This document shows positions 32,975 to 41,450 of a stretch of DNA of 64,000 nt, one piece after another. The stretch is from Streptomyces sp. NBC_00582. Its GTDB lineage: Bacteria > Actinomycetota > Actinomycetes > Streptomycetales > Streptomycetaceae. A program made the translations under genes and the position numbers. Below the pieces are notes generated by a model, which ran no database searches, was not told the origin of the DNA, and was given only the letters and a program-made list of their open reading frames with translations. Each line of letters starts with the position of its first letter. The stretch's first letter is position 1. Location of the stretch: contig NZ_CP107772.1 of the NCBI RefSeq assembly GCF_036345155.1, forward strand, positions 434,001-498,000, given 5' to 3'.

Positions 32975-33286
32975 TTCGTCGAGTATCCCGATATGCCGGG
33001 GAGCGGCGATGTTCAGCGCCGGCGGGCCGAGCAGCGAGTAGCCCGCCTCCTCGAACACCGCGGTGCGGCCCCGCATGTCCAGTCCGTGACCGCCGTACTC
33101 GGCCGCGCCATGGGGGGCGAAAAACCCCGCCTCCTTCGCCGCACACTGGAGGTCCACTCGTACGGCCTCCGAGTGCACGACTCCCCTGTGCCGGTCCTCG
33201 ACGGGGAGCACGGTCTCCCGGATGAAGCGGGCGCCGGGGTCGGCGAGCTCCGCCACGACCGGGCCGGGGAAGAGATCGACAGTCAT
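32975..33286 (-). pseudogene. Acyl-CoA dehydrogenase, N-terminal fragment
   Basis: About 104 residues of the N-terminal helical domain: DPGARFIRETVLPVEDRHRG, CAAKEAGFFAPHGAAEYGGH, GRTAVFEEAGYSLLGPPALN, IAAPRHIGILDE. They are similar to the intact enzyme at 49718 (AGLWAPQAPADLGG, LLEEAGTSLLGPLALNCAAP). The FAD-binding and catalytic domains are missing. It has a good RBS (AGGAG) and a palindromic operator just upstream. Confidence 0.75.
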
Positions 33287-33296
33287 GAGTACTCCT

Positions 33297-33320
33297 GTCG
33301 GCTAATGAGGGTTAGCCGAC
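33297..33320. promoter_or_regulatory. Palindromic operator of the 33-kb TetR locus
   Basis: GTCGGCTAA-TGAGGG-TTAGCCGAC is a 24-bp dyad with perfect 9-bp arms, 11 bp upstream of the broken ACAD gene and on the promoter side of the TetR gene at 33439. Its 18-bp core GGCTAATGAGGGTTAGCC matches the layout of AGCTAATGACCATTAGCT at 48872. Confidence 0.65.
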
Positions 33321-33438
33321 TGTAAGGCGGCACAGACCGGATGACAAGGGTCAGGGATTCGATCCGATGACGCTCCTGCTACTTTTGCCTAGCCGGTCTG
33401 CACTGGCGTGGGAGTACAAATCTGAGGGGTGAGCGGGG

Positions 33439-34026
33439 ATGACCGTGTCGGGATCGCGGACCGAGGGCATCCGCGCCGCGGCGCTGGACCTGTTCACCAG
33501 GCTCGGCTACGGGGCGACCACGATGGCCGACATCGGCGCGGCGGTGGGGATCCGCGGACCGAGCCTGTACAAGCACGTCGCGTCCAAGCAGGATCTGCTC
33601 GTGCAGATCATGACGGACACCATGGACAACCTGCTGGCGCTGCACCGGGTGGCCGTCGACAGCAGCAGTGATCCCACCGAGCGGCTGCGGCGCGCCACCG
33701 AGGCCCACGTGCGCTACCACGCCCGCCATCGACAGGAGGCGTTCGTCGGCAATCGCGAGATCCGCAGCCTGGCCGAGCCCCACCGTACGAAGATCCTGAC
33801 CCGCCGCGCGGAGTACGAGGCGGGATTCCGCGACCTGGTGACGGAGGGTGTTGCGGCGGGGTGCTTCAGTGTCGCGTCGGTGCGGCTGGCCTCGTACGCG
33901 ATCCTGGATCTCGGTATGGGCGTGGCCACCTGGTTCCGGGACGACGGCGAACTGACTGAGGACACCGTGGCCTGGCAGTACGGAGAGTTCGCCCTCAGTA
34001 TGGTCGGGGCGTCCCCGCGGTCGTGA
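33439..34026 (+). CDS. TetR-family regulator of the acyl-CoA loci
   Basis: 195 residues. DNA-binding domain: TEGIRAAALDLFTRLGYGAT, TMADIGAAVGIRGPSLYKHV, ASKQDLLVQIM (about 7-60). The ligand domain has HVRYHARHRQEAFVGNREIR SLAEPHR, of the KstR2/FadR-like group that senses acyl-CoAs. It is divergent from the broken ACAD gene, with a 24-bp palindrome between. A decayed paralogue at 48262-48740 shares GIRGPS, HVRYHA and VGNxEI stretches. The intact protein may therefore also act at the similar operator at 48872. Confidence 0.85.
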   Translation: MTVSGSRTEGIRAAALDLFTRLGYGATTMADIGAAVGIRGPSLYKHVASKQDLLVQIMTDTMDNLLALHRVAVDSSSDPTERLRRATEAHVRYHARHRQEAFVGNREIRSLAEPHRTKILTRRAEYEAGFRDLVTEGVAAGCFSVASVRLASYAILDLGMGVATWFRDDGELTEDTVAWQYGEFALSMVGASPRS

Positions 34027-34041
34027 GCGCGGGGGCAGTGG

Positions 34042-34638
34042 TCAGGGCCGCCCGGCCCGGTGTCCGTCGGCCAGCCGCTCCATCGCCTCGGTGGCCAGGT
34101 CGATGTCGACCATCAGGTGGTCGGGGTCCCGGAACGCCAGCCACTGGTAGACCAGCCCGTCACTCACGGCGGCGATCATGCGGGCCAGTGGCTCCACGAG
34201 CTTCGCCTCGTCACCCTCGCGCATCCCCTTGTTGAGGGTCTTGATCATCACGTCGAGATGGATCTGGTAGGCCTTGGAGGCAAGTTCCCCCTCCTGGCGC
34301 AGGACCCAGAAGAACAGCTCCGCCTGGGCGTGCGCATGCTTCTGGGCAGACTGGTAGTAGCCCATGAGCTGCCGGAGCAGGCTGGCCGCGGTGCGGCCCA
34401 GGCCGGCTCGTTCGCGTACCTGCCAGACGGTGTTCTCCAGCGTGGCGATCTGCTGCTCGTAGATCGCGAAGAAGAGCTCCTCCTTGGAGCTGAAGCAGTA
34501 GTGCAGGCTCGCGAGAGGCGCGCCGGCCTGCGCCGCGATCCGGCGGGTGGTGGCACCGTCCACCCCGAATTCCGCGATCACGTCGACGGCCGCCTGGATG
34601 AAGACCTCGCGGCGCTGGGTGGCTCGGAGTCGCGCCAT
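34042..34638 (-). CDS. TetR-family regulator
   Basis: 198 residues. DNA-binding domain: RREVFIQAAVDVIAEFGVDG, ATTRRIAAQAGAPLASLHYC, FSSKEELFFAIYEQQ (about 9-60). The C-terminal domain (AHAQAELFFWVLRQEGELAS, MIAAVSDGLVYQWLAFRDPD) resembles TetR_C_6/BetI-type regulators of amine and osmolyte catabolism. It converges with the TetR at 33439 and is divergent, across 1.1 kb, from the PhyH-BVMO-GS run, the most likely target. No symmetrical site was found close to its own ATG. Confidence 0.85.
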   Translation of the reverse strand: MARLRATQRREVFIQAAVDVIAEFGVDGATTRRIAAQAGAPLASLHYCFSSKEELFFAIYEQQIATLENTVWQVRERAGLGRTAASLLRQLMGYYQSAQKHAHAQAELFFWVLRQEGELASKAYQIHLDVMIKTLNKGMREGDEAKLVEPLARMIAAVSDGLVYQWLAFRDPDHLMVDIDLATEAMERLADGHRAGRP

Positions 34639-35459
34639 GGCAGAACCCTATCTACGTGTACGGAGGTGACTGTCGCCTGTCAGGGTACCGTGACTAAGTC
34701 GCATGCCCATGACTCGCGACCGGCCAGAATCAGGGCATTGCTGGGACGCATGGCCCGGCTTCACCAACCGTTCGGACCGACTCGGACCGTTGACCAGGTT
34801 TCGGTACTCCCTGCGTTGAGCCCCTGCCCCCACGCGCGACGCGAGGTCACCGTGACCCGAGCCTCATACACTCCGTTGACACCGCCGGCCTTCCTGGAGG
34901 GGACCGCCCGCGTGTGACCGAAGGGTGCGATGACCCACGGGCGCCGGGGGGGACATACGCGGCGTCCACCACCGGGGGGACACGGATAGCCCGGGGCGTT
35001 GCGGGCCGTCGGCGTGGGTGGCGGCGACCGGGCCGCTTGTCCGATGGGCACGGATCAGGGGCGTCACGCGCTTGGACGGAGCCGCCGATCGCGATCTGCT
35101 GGTTGAGACGACCGCCGAGGACGAGACCGCGAAGGTCTGCCCCTTCCAGCGGCTGGACGCGATCGCCCACCCGCCGCGAGCGGTGCTCGCCTCCAGCGCA
35201 TCGTCCGTTCCGATCATGAAGCCCGCCGTAGACGGTGGTGCGTGGCTGCGCACCTCCGCCGCTCCTGGCCCGATGTCGGGCCGGCCTGCTCGGCGGCAAG
35301 ACCAGGCGGGGCTTCTGGGCCTGTGCCTGACGTGGATGCCCCCGGTAAACGTTGTGTTACCGGTCGAATGTCGCGTTCGCCCGACTCGCCGCCGACAGGG
35401 CCATCACAGCCACCTCCCGCGAAGTCCCCATCAAGTCCGATTCCCTCTAGATCAAGTGA

Positions 35460-35479
35460 CCAACTTTTCTGCTAGTTGG
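35460..35479. promoter_or_regulatory. Dyad upstream of the catabolic run
   Basis: CCAACT-TTTCTGCT-AGTTGG: perfect 6-bp arms with an 8-bp spacer, in an unusually A/T-rich patch of the 1.1-kb gene-free stretch 34639-35782. It has the same 6-8-6 form as the dyad at 7609. It could be the operator for the TetR at 34042. The rest of the gap shows no convincing gene. Confidence 0.4.
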
Positions 35480-35615
35480 CCGGTTGGAGCGGAGGTGGAG
35501 CGTCGCAGTCGAAGACTGTCACCCGGGCCCGGCGCTTCGCCCAGCCCCTCCTGGATCTTCCGGCACCCCCAGGTTACGGGGCTGGGACGCTCTCGAATTT
35601 CCGCCACATCGACCG

Positions 35616-35644
35616 TTGACATCAGTTCATACCAGCCTCACGAT
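35616..35644 (+). promoter_or_regulatory. Putative promoter of the catabolic run
   Basis: TTGACA (35616-35621), 17-bp spacer, then CACGAT (35639-35644). The -35 is perfect and the -10 moderate for a housekeeping sigma factor. It would give a leader of about 130 nt before the PhyH start at 35783. Confidence 0.45.
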
Positions 35645-35782
35645 GTGGTCATCGGACTTGGTCTTACGACCAAAAACGGCTCGCCCGACCTCCGTGTCCC
35701 ACGCCGGCCCCCCGTCAGCCGGTGTCCGAGCCTCCCCGCACGTCCCTCCCACCGCCCACCCGGTATGCACAAGGGGTACGAG

Positions 35783-36649
35783 ATGACCACCAGCACGAAC
35801 GTGAAACTGCGCTCCGTCCCGGCAGCGACTCCGGTCGCCGACATTCTGGCCATCGTGTCCGAGGACGGCGGGGTGATCATCCAGCAGCTGTTGTCCCAGG
35901 ACCAGGTCCGCCGCTTCAACGCCGAGATCGACCCGGCGATGCACGCCCTGGAGCCAGGCGCCAAGAACCCCGGTGACGAGGGCATCGCCGACTTCCACGG
36001 CAAGAACACCAAGCGGCTCACCAACCTCGTCACGCTGAGCAAGACCTTCCGCGAGGAGATCCTCAACCACGAGATCGTCGCCGCCCTGGCGGACGCGGTC
36101 TTCCTGGAAGAGTCCGGGGCGTACTGGATGAACACCGCGCAGGTGATCGAGATCGGGCCGGGGAACAAGGCGCAGCCGCTCCACCGTGATCTGGAGAATA
36201 ACTACCCGTTCATCGGCATGGGGCCGGCCGGCCCCGAGACAATGATCAACTTTCTGGTCGCGCTGACCGACTTCACCGAGGAGAACGGCGCCACGCGCGT
36301 CATCCCCGGCAGCAACCACTGGCCGGACTACGAGGACCGCGGCAACCCGGAGATGACGATCCCCGCCGAGATGAAGAGCGGCGACGTGCTGTTCATCAAC
36401 GGCAAGGTCGTCCACGGCGGCGGCCACAACCGGACGACGGACTTCTACCGGCGCGGTGTGGCCTGGGCCTTCCAGCCCAGCTTCCTCACCCCGGAGGAGG
36501 CGTACCCCTTCATCGTCGACCACGAGCTCGTCCGGTCGCTGCCTGAGCGGGTGCAGCGCCTGCTCGGCTTCCGGTCCCAGTACCCCAAGGGCTCCCCGGG
36601 CCTGTGGCAGGTCGACTACGCCGAGCTGGCCGAGTACCTGAAGCTCTGA
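35783..36649 (+). CDS. Phytanoyl-CoA dioxygenase (PhyH)-family oxygenase
   Basis: 288 residues, Fe(II)/2-oxoglutarate oxygenase fold. The metal ligands are visible as HxD in AQPLHRDLENNYPF and the distal His in GKVVHGGGHNRTTDFYRRGV, with the 2OG-binding Arg in that last stretch. TRVIPGSNHWPDY is the usual strand before it. PhyH members hydroxylate diverse small molecules, not only phytanoyl-CoA. ATG 35783 has AAGGGG six bases upstream and is preferred to the more upstream ATG 35765. It is the first gene of a same-strand run with BVMO, GS-like ligase and dehydrogenases, so it may introduce the hydroxyl that later enzymes oxidise. Confidence 0.85.
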   Translation: MTTSTNVKLRSVPAATPVADILAIVSEDGGVIIQQLLSQDQVRRFNAEIDPAMHALEPGAKNPGDEGIADFHGKNTKRLTNLVTLSKTFREEILNHEIVAALADAVFLEESGAYWMNTAQVIEIGPGNKAQPLHRDLENNYPFIGMGPAGPETMINFLVALTDFTEENGATRVIPGSNHWPDYEDRGNPEMTIPAEMKSGDVLFINGKVVHGGGHNRTTDFYRRGVAWAFQPSFLTPEEAYPFIVDHELVRSLPERVQRLLGFRSQYPKGSPGLWQVDYAELAEYLKL

Positions 36650-36704
36650 CCGGCCCCCCGACGGCAAAAGCCTGCCCCGCTCGGACACTGAGAGGAACAG
36701 ACAC

Positions 36705-38303
36705 ATGGATCTCGCTCGCGCGACGGCGCAACCGGACCGACCGGACTCGGTACCCGGCCAGAGCCGGAGCCGGCACACCGACCCCGCGCCGGGCGGCCAC
36801 TACGCGGTCGTCGTCATCGGCTCCGGGATGGGCGGGATCTGTGCCGCGATCAAGCTCAAGGGGATAGGGGTCGACTCCCTGGCCGTCCTTGAGCGTGCCG
36901 AGGAGGTCGGCGGCACCTGGCGGGCGAACATCTACCCCGGGATCGCCGTCGACACGTCGATCCTCCAGTACTCGCTGTCCTTCGAGCCGAACCCCGGCTG
37001 GTCCCGCCTGTACGCCGGCGGCGCCGAGCTTCAGCGGTACCTGATCGGCCTGTCGGAGAAGTACGGCATCCGCCGCCACATCAGGTTCGGCACCGACGTC
37101 ACGGAGATGCGGTACGCCGAGAACGAGCAGCTGTGGCAGATCTCCACCCGCTCGGGCGCGACGTACACCGCGAACGTCGTCGTCAACGCGACCGGGCACC
37201 TCAGCACACCCGCCATCCCCAGCATCCCCGGCCTGGACCAGTTCGAGGGCCAGGTACTGCACTCGGCCGAGTGGGACGCCTCCTTCGACGCCACGGGGCG
37301 CCGTATCGCCGCCATCGGCAGCGGTGCGAGCGCCGCACAGCTCGTGCCGTGCATCGCCCGGGACGCGGAGCAGGTGTACGTCTACCAGCGCTCCGCGCCC
37401 TGGGTGTTCCCACGCGACGACCGGCCGATCGGCCGGATCGAGGCGGCGGTCTACCGGCACGTGCCGTTCGTGCTCAAGGCGCAGCGCTGGCGCCGCTTCT
37501 GGGGCAACGACAAGGTGGCGTACGCCTTCGAGAAGCAGAACGAGACGGTCGGCAAGCAGCAGCGGTACGCCGAGGACTTCATCGAGCGTTCGATCCCGGA
37601 CCCGGAGCTGCGCCGGGCGGTCACCCCTGACTACAGCGTCGGGTGCAAGCGGCGCATCATGTCCGACGACTGGTACCCGACGCTGCTGCGGGAGAACGTG
37701 GAGCTGATCCCCAGCGCGCTGACCGAAGTGCGGCCCCGCTCGGTGGTCGGTCCGGACGGCGTGGAGCGGCCGGTCGACACCATCGTCTTCAATACCGGCT
37801 TCGCGGTCGAGGGCTTCATGCCGATGAAGGTCTTCGGCACCGGCGGGACCGAAATCCACGACGCGTGGTCGGACGGCGCCCAGACCCACCTGGGTATCAC
37901 CGTCTCCGGCTACCCGAACCTCTTCTTGATCTCCGGGCCCAACACCGCGATCGGCGCGGGATCCTACGCCTTCATGATCGAGTGCCAGGTCCGGTACATC
38001 ACCGGCGCGCTGGAGCTGATGCGCCGGCGTGGGCTGTCCGCGCTGGACGTACGGCTCGACGTGCAGCGCCGCTCGTACTGGAAGACGCAGAGCCGGCTGT
38101 CCGGGAGCGTCTACGGCTCCGGCTGCGAGGGCTGGTACCAGGGCGAGGGCGGCCGGATCGACACCCTGTGGCCGGGCATGAACGCCGAGTACTGGTGGCG
38201 CACCCGGCGCTTCGACCCGAAGAGCTATCACCTCGTCACAAGGGCGCCGATCTTTTCCCGCACCGCCGCTGACGCGTCCGCGACGACGATTCCGGCCGCC
38301 TGA
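36705..38303 (+). CDS. Baeyer-Villiger-type flavin monooxygenase
   Basis: 532 residues. The first Rossmann motif is YAVVVIGSGMGGICAAIKLK (about 27-46), followed by EEVGGTWRANIYPGIAVDT. The Baeyer-Villiger fingerprint FxGxxxHxxxW is complete in FEGQVLHSAEW (about 182-192), and the second nucleotide motif is RIAAIGSGASAAQLVPCIA. C-terminal NLFLISGPNTAIGAGSYAFM is also typical. It inserts oxygen next to a ketone using NADPH and O2, giving an ester or lactone. RBS AGAGGAAC precedes ATG 36705. There is a 55-bp gap from PhyH, so they are probably cotranscribed. Confidence 0.9.
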   Translation: MDLARATAQPDRPDSVPGQSRSRHTDPAPGGHYAVVVIGSGMGGICAAIKLKGIGVDSLAVLERAEEVGGTWRANIYPGIAVDTSILQYSLSFEPNPGWSRLYAGGAELQRYLIGLSEKYGIRRHIRFGTDVTEMRYAENEQLWQISTRSGATYTANVVVNATGHLSTPAIPSIPGLDQFEGQVLHSAEWDASFDATGRRIAAIGSGASAAQLVPCIARDAEQVYVYQRSAPWVFPRDDRPIGRIEAAVYRHVPFVLKAQRWRRFWGNDKVAYAFEKQNETVGKQQRYAEDFIERSIPDPELRRAVTPDYSVGCKRRIMSDDWYPTLLRENVELIPSALTEVRPRSVVGPDGVERPVDTIVFNTGFAVEGFMPMKVFGTGGTEIHDAWSDGAQTHLGITVSGYPNLFLISGPNTAIGAGSYAFMIECQVRYITGALELMRRRGLSALDVRLDVQRRSYWKTQSRLSGSVYGSGCEGWYQGEGGRIDTLWPGMNAEYWWRTRRFDPKSYHLVTRAPIFSRTAADASATTIPAA

Positions 38304-38351
38304 ACCCCCCGAGTGAGTTGACCAGTTGACCATGAACAGGAAGTGCCGGCC

Positions 38352-38978
38352 ATGACCCGATCGGCTGTCTCTGTCGTAACCGAGGACGATCCCACTCCGC
38401 TGGTGCTGTCGGTCGCACGGACGCTTCGTGCCAGCGCCCGTGTCCCGGAGCTGCTGCCGGTGCTGCGGGGCCTGAGCGGCACCGTCGTCGTGCGGTCGAA
38501 GGACGACCCCCAGGCGGTGACGATCCGCTTCGCCGACGGCGAGTCCAGGGTCGACCACGGGGTCGCCGCCGATCACGATCTCATGCTCATCGTGGATCTC
38601 GCGGACCGCTTCACCATCGTCGAGGTACGGGGATCCGAACCGACGGCGCCCCTGGCCGACGCCGTGCACAGCGTGCTGGAACCGCCGCTGCCACCGTGGC
38701 GGGACGCCGCCACCGGCTTCTGGGAGTTCACCGGCTCGGATCCGGGGATGCCCGGGCAACTCGTGGTCACCTGCGAGGACGAGCAGAGCGAGTACGTACT
38801 CGGCGACGGTCTGCCGCGTTACGTGGTCAGCGGCCCTTCCCACACGCTCGCCCGGGTGTTCACGGGGACCGACACCTTCCTCGACGCGGTCTTCTCCGGA
38901 GCCGTGTCCATCCGCGGCACCCTTCCCCAGCTGTCCGTGATGGCCGGCGCGTCCCTGAAGGTGAGGTTCCATGCCTGA
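38352..38978 (+). CDS. SCP2-like small-molecule-binding protein (tentative)
   Basis: 208 residues. Strand-helix patterns such as LSGTVVVRSKDDPQAVTIRF ADGESRVDHG and LMLIVDLADRFTIVEVRGSE, and again GQLVVTCEDEQSEYVLGDGL ... VFTGTDTFLDAVFSGAVSIRGTLPQLSVM, resemble two SCP2-type sterol-carrier-like half domains. No catalytic residues or signal peptide are visible. It may bind a hydrophobic intermediate between the oxygenases and the ligase. ATG 38352 is eight bases after AGGAAG. The stop overlaps the GS-like gene by eight bases, which points to coupled translation. Confidence 0.5.
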   Translation: MTRSAVSVVTEDDPTPLVLSVARTLRASARVPELLPVLRGLSGTVVVRSKDDPQAVTIRFADGESRVDHGVAADHDLMLIVDLADRFTIVEVRGSEPTAPLADAVHSVLEPPLPPWRDAATGFWEFTGSDPGMPGQLVVTCEDEQSEYVLGDGLPRYVVSGPSHTLARVFTGTDTFLDAVFSGAVSIRGTLPQLSVMAGASLKVRFHA

Positions 38979-40344
38979 CATGCTTGACACGCCTGAGAAC
39001 ATCGGTAACTGGCTCCGCGAGCGGAACATCACCTCCGTCAGGGTCGAGGGCACCAACCTCGAAGGGGCGTTCATCGGGAAGAACGTCTCGCCGCGCAAGC
39101 TGGAGTCCGGCCTGACGTCCGGCTTCGCGTTCGCCGACGTGGCCTTCGGCCTCGACCTGGGCAACGTCCCGCAGTTCGGTTTCGCCATGCCGTCCTGGCG
39201 TGGCGACCTGCCCGACATCCTGCTGCACCTGGACCCCTCGACCATCGTCGAATGGGCTCCGGGGCGCGCGGCCGTCCTCGGCGATTTCCGGGACAAGGAG
39301 GGGCAGCCGCTCCCGGCCTGTCCGCGCAACACCCTGCGCCGCCTGACGGACCGGCTGGACGGCCTGGGCTACCGGGCCAAGGTGGCGATCGAGATCGAGG
39401 CCACGGTCTTCGAGGAGTCCATCCAGGAGGCCCGCCGGAAGAACTACCAGGACCTGACCCCGCTGGGCGGGGCCGCGGGATCGGCGTACCACCTCGCCAA
39501 GTCCAAGGACTGGGACGACTACATGTCGGCGGTCGCCCGCCGGCTGGACGAGCTCGGCATCGAATGGGAGGCGTGGAACGACGAGGCCGCAGCGGGTCAG
39601 ATCGAGCTCAACCTCGCCCCGGCCGACCCCGTGACCGTCGCCGACTCCTGGGCCCGCACCCGGCAGGTCATGCGCGAAGTGGCGTTCGGACTGGGCCACT
39701 GCGTCACCTTCATGGCCAAGCCGACGGCCGGCTACGGGCAGGCGTCACACGTCAACGTATCCCTGGAGCAGGACGGACAGAACGTCTTCTACGAGGAGTC
39801 CGGCCCCTCGAAGGTCATGACCCACTTCCTCGGTGGCGTCATGGCCACGCTGCCGGGAGCGACATCCTTCGCGCTGCCGCAGATCACCTCCTACCGCCGC
39901 CTGGTCGACCTCGACGGCCCCCCGACCACGGTCACCTGGGGTATCGCCAACAAGAGCGCGGCCGTCCGCGCCGTGACCGGTCACCCGAAGTACTCCCGGC
40001 TGGAGTACCGGACCCCGGGCGCGGACGCGAACATCTACCTCGTACTCGCGGCGGTGCTGGCCGGCGGTCTGGCCGGCCTGGAGGGCAAGATCGACCCGCC
40101 GGCACCGTTCGAGCAGATGGCCTGGTGCCTGCCGCCGGGGACGGCGAGGATCCCGGACAGCATCAGCAAGGCCGCCGCCGCGCTGGAAGCCGACGAGCTG
40201 CTGGCGGGCGTGCTGGGTCGGGATCTCGTCGACTACTGGCTGGGCACCAGGCGCTGGGAGTGGCTGCAGTTCCACACCACCGGCGGCGACCCCGACGCCG
40301 ACCTCACCACGTGGGAGTCCAACCGCTACTTCGAGCTGCCGTGA
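38971..40344 (+). CDS. Glutamine-synthetase-family gamma-glutamyl-amine ligase
   Basis: 457 residues. The GS beta-grasp and catalytic domains are present: AIEIEATVFEESIQEARRKN holds the first metal-binding Glu region, EAWNDEAAAGQIELNLAPAD the next, and VTFMAKPTAGYGQASHVNVS LEQ is the FMAKP stretch with catalytic His. RLEYRTPGADANIYLVLAAV is the C-terminal Arg/Glu region. The shorter, divergent form and the neighbours point to a GlnA3/GlnA4/PuuA-type enzyme that ligates glutamate to an amine rather than to ammonia. PuuD-type amidase and two alcohol/aldehyde dehydrogenases follow directly, as in ethanolamine and putrescine pathways. Confidence 0.85.
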   Translation: MPDMLDTPENIGNWLRERNITSVRVEGTNLEGAFIGKNVSPRKLESGLTSGFAFADVAFGLDLGNVPQFGFAMPSWRGDLPDILLHLDPSTIVEWAPGRAAVLGDFRDKEGQPLPACPRNTLRRLTDRLDGLGYRAKVAIEIEATVFEESIQEARRKNYQDLTPLGGAAGSAYHLAKSKDWDDYMSAVARRLDELGIEWEAWNDEAAAGQIELNLAPADPVTVADSWARTRQVMREVAFGLGHCVTFMAKPTAGYGQASHVNVSLEQDGQNVFYEESGPSKVMTHFLGGVMATLPGATSFALPQITSYRRLVDLDGPPTTVTWGIANKSAAVRAVTGHPKYSRLEYRTPGADANIYLVLAAVLAGGLAGLEGKIDPPAPFEQMAWCLPPGTARIPDSISKAAAALEADELLAGVLGRDLVDYWLGTRRWEWLQFHTTGGDPDADLTTWESNRYFELP

Positions 40345-41450
40345 TGACGGCGCTCGTCGACGCGGCGGTACTGAACACCGCGCCCGGCCGGCTGGAGATC
40401 GAGAAGCTGAGGCTCGATGGGCCGGGACCGGACGAGGTCCTGGTACGGGTGGTCAGCGCAGGCCTGTGCCACTCGGACCTGCACGAGATCGACGGAACCT
40501 TCGCGTCGGAACCGCCGATCGTGCTCGGTCACGAGGCATCGGGTGTGGTGGAGGCGGCCGGGGCCAATGTGGTGGGGCTGCGGGTCGGCGACCACGTCGT
40601 CACCTGTCTGTCGGTCTTCTGCGGCCTGTGCCGCTACTGCACCGACGGCCGCCTCACGCTGTGCGAGAACCGGTCCCGGCTCTCCCACCAGCGGCCCGGT
40701 CCCCGGCTGGTGAACGCCGCCGGGCGCCCGGTGCGGCCGACGGCGGGGATCGGCGCCTTCGCCCAGGCGATGGTGGTCCATAAGAACGCCCTCGTACGGA
40801 TCCCTTCCGACATGCCGATGGCCCCGGCAAGCATCCTCGGCTGCGCGGTGACCACGGGTCTGGGCGCGGTCTTCCGCGGCGCCCGCGTGGAGCCGGGCAG
40901 CAGCGTGGTGGTGATCGGCACCGGCGGGATCGGCACGGCCGCCATCCAGGGCGCCAGGATCGCGGGCGCGACGCAGATCATCGCCGTGGACCTGATCCCG
41001 GAGAAGCTCAAGGCAGCCGAGCGGTTCGGCGCCACGCACGCCCTGCACGCGGGCGAGTCCGACCCGGTCGAGGCCGTACGCGACATCACTGGCGGCGGCG
41101 CCGACTTCGCCTTCGAGGCGGTCGGGCGGAGTACGACGGTGGAGCAGGCCTTCGCGATGCTGCGCCCTGGCGGACTCGCCACGGTCGTCGGCATGGTGCC
41201 GGAGCACACGCCGATCCGGGTCAGCGGGCCGGAACTGTTCCTTCAGGAGAAGCGCCTGCAGGGCTCCTTCATGGGCTCGAACCAGTTCAAGACGGATATC
41301 CCGCGCTACGTCGACCTCTATCTCCAGGGCCGGCTGCTGCTCGACGACATGGTGTCCGAGCACGTCACGCTCGCCGGGATCAACGAGGGCTTCGAGCTGC
41401 TGGCCAAAGGGCGGGCGACCCGCGTGGTCGCCGACATCGGGGAGGTCTGA
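40344..41450 (+). CDS. Zinc-dependent alcohol dehydrogenase
   Basis: 368 residues, medium-chain dehydrogenase. Catalytic zinc ligands: Cys in SAGLCHSDLHEIDG, His-Glu in VLGHEASGVVEAAG and Cys in AVTTGLGAVFRGA's preceding ILGCAVTTG. The structural zinc cluster is in FCGLCRYCTDGRLTLC. The NAD-binding loop is VVVIGTGGIGTAAIQGARIA with Asp at its end (IIAVDLIPEKL), indicating NAD. It resembles NDMA-dependent / class III-like alcohol dehydrogenases. The start overlaps the GS stop (TGATG). In context it would oxidise the hydroxyl of a gamma-glutamyl amino alcohol to an aldehyde. Confidence 0.85.
   Translation: MTALVDAAVLNTAPGRLEIEKLRLDGPGPDEVLVRVVSAGLCHSDLHEIDGTFASEPPIVLGHEASGVVEAAGANVVGLRVGDHVVTCLSVFCGLCRYCTDGRLTLCENRSRLSHQRPGPRLVNAAGRPVRPTAGIGAFAQAMVVHKNALVRIPSDMPMAPASILGCAVTTGLGAVFRGARVEPGSSVVVIGTGGIGTAAIQGARIAGATQIIAVDLIPEKLKAAERFGATHALHAGESDPVEAVRDITGGGADFAFEAVGRSTTVEQAFAMLRPGGLATVVGMVPEHTPIRVSGPELFLQEKRLQGSFMGSNQFKTDIPRYVDLYLQGRLLLDDMVSEHVTLAGINEGFELLAKGRATRVVADIGEV

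Noticed and set aside
36510..39332. A 940-codon minus-strand open frame opposite the monooxygenase and ligase
   Set aside because: Antisense shadow of well-supported plus-strand genes, with skewed Arg/Ala/Gly composition.
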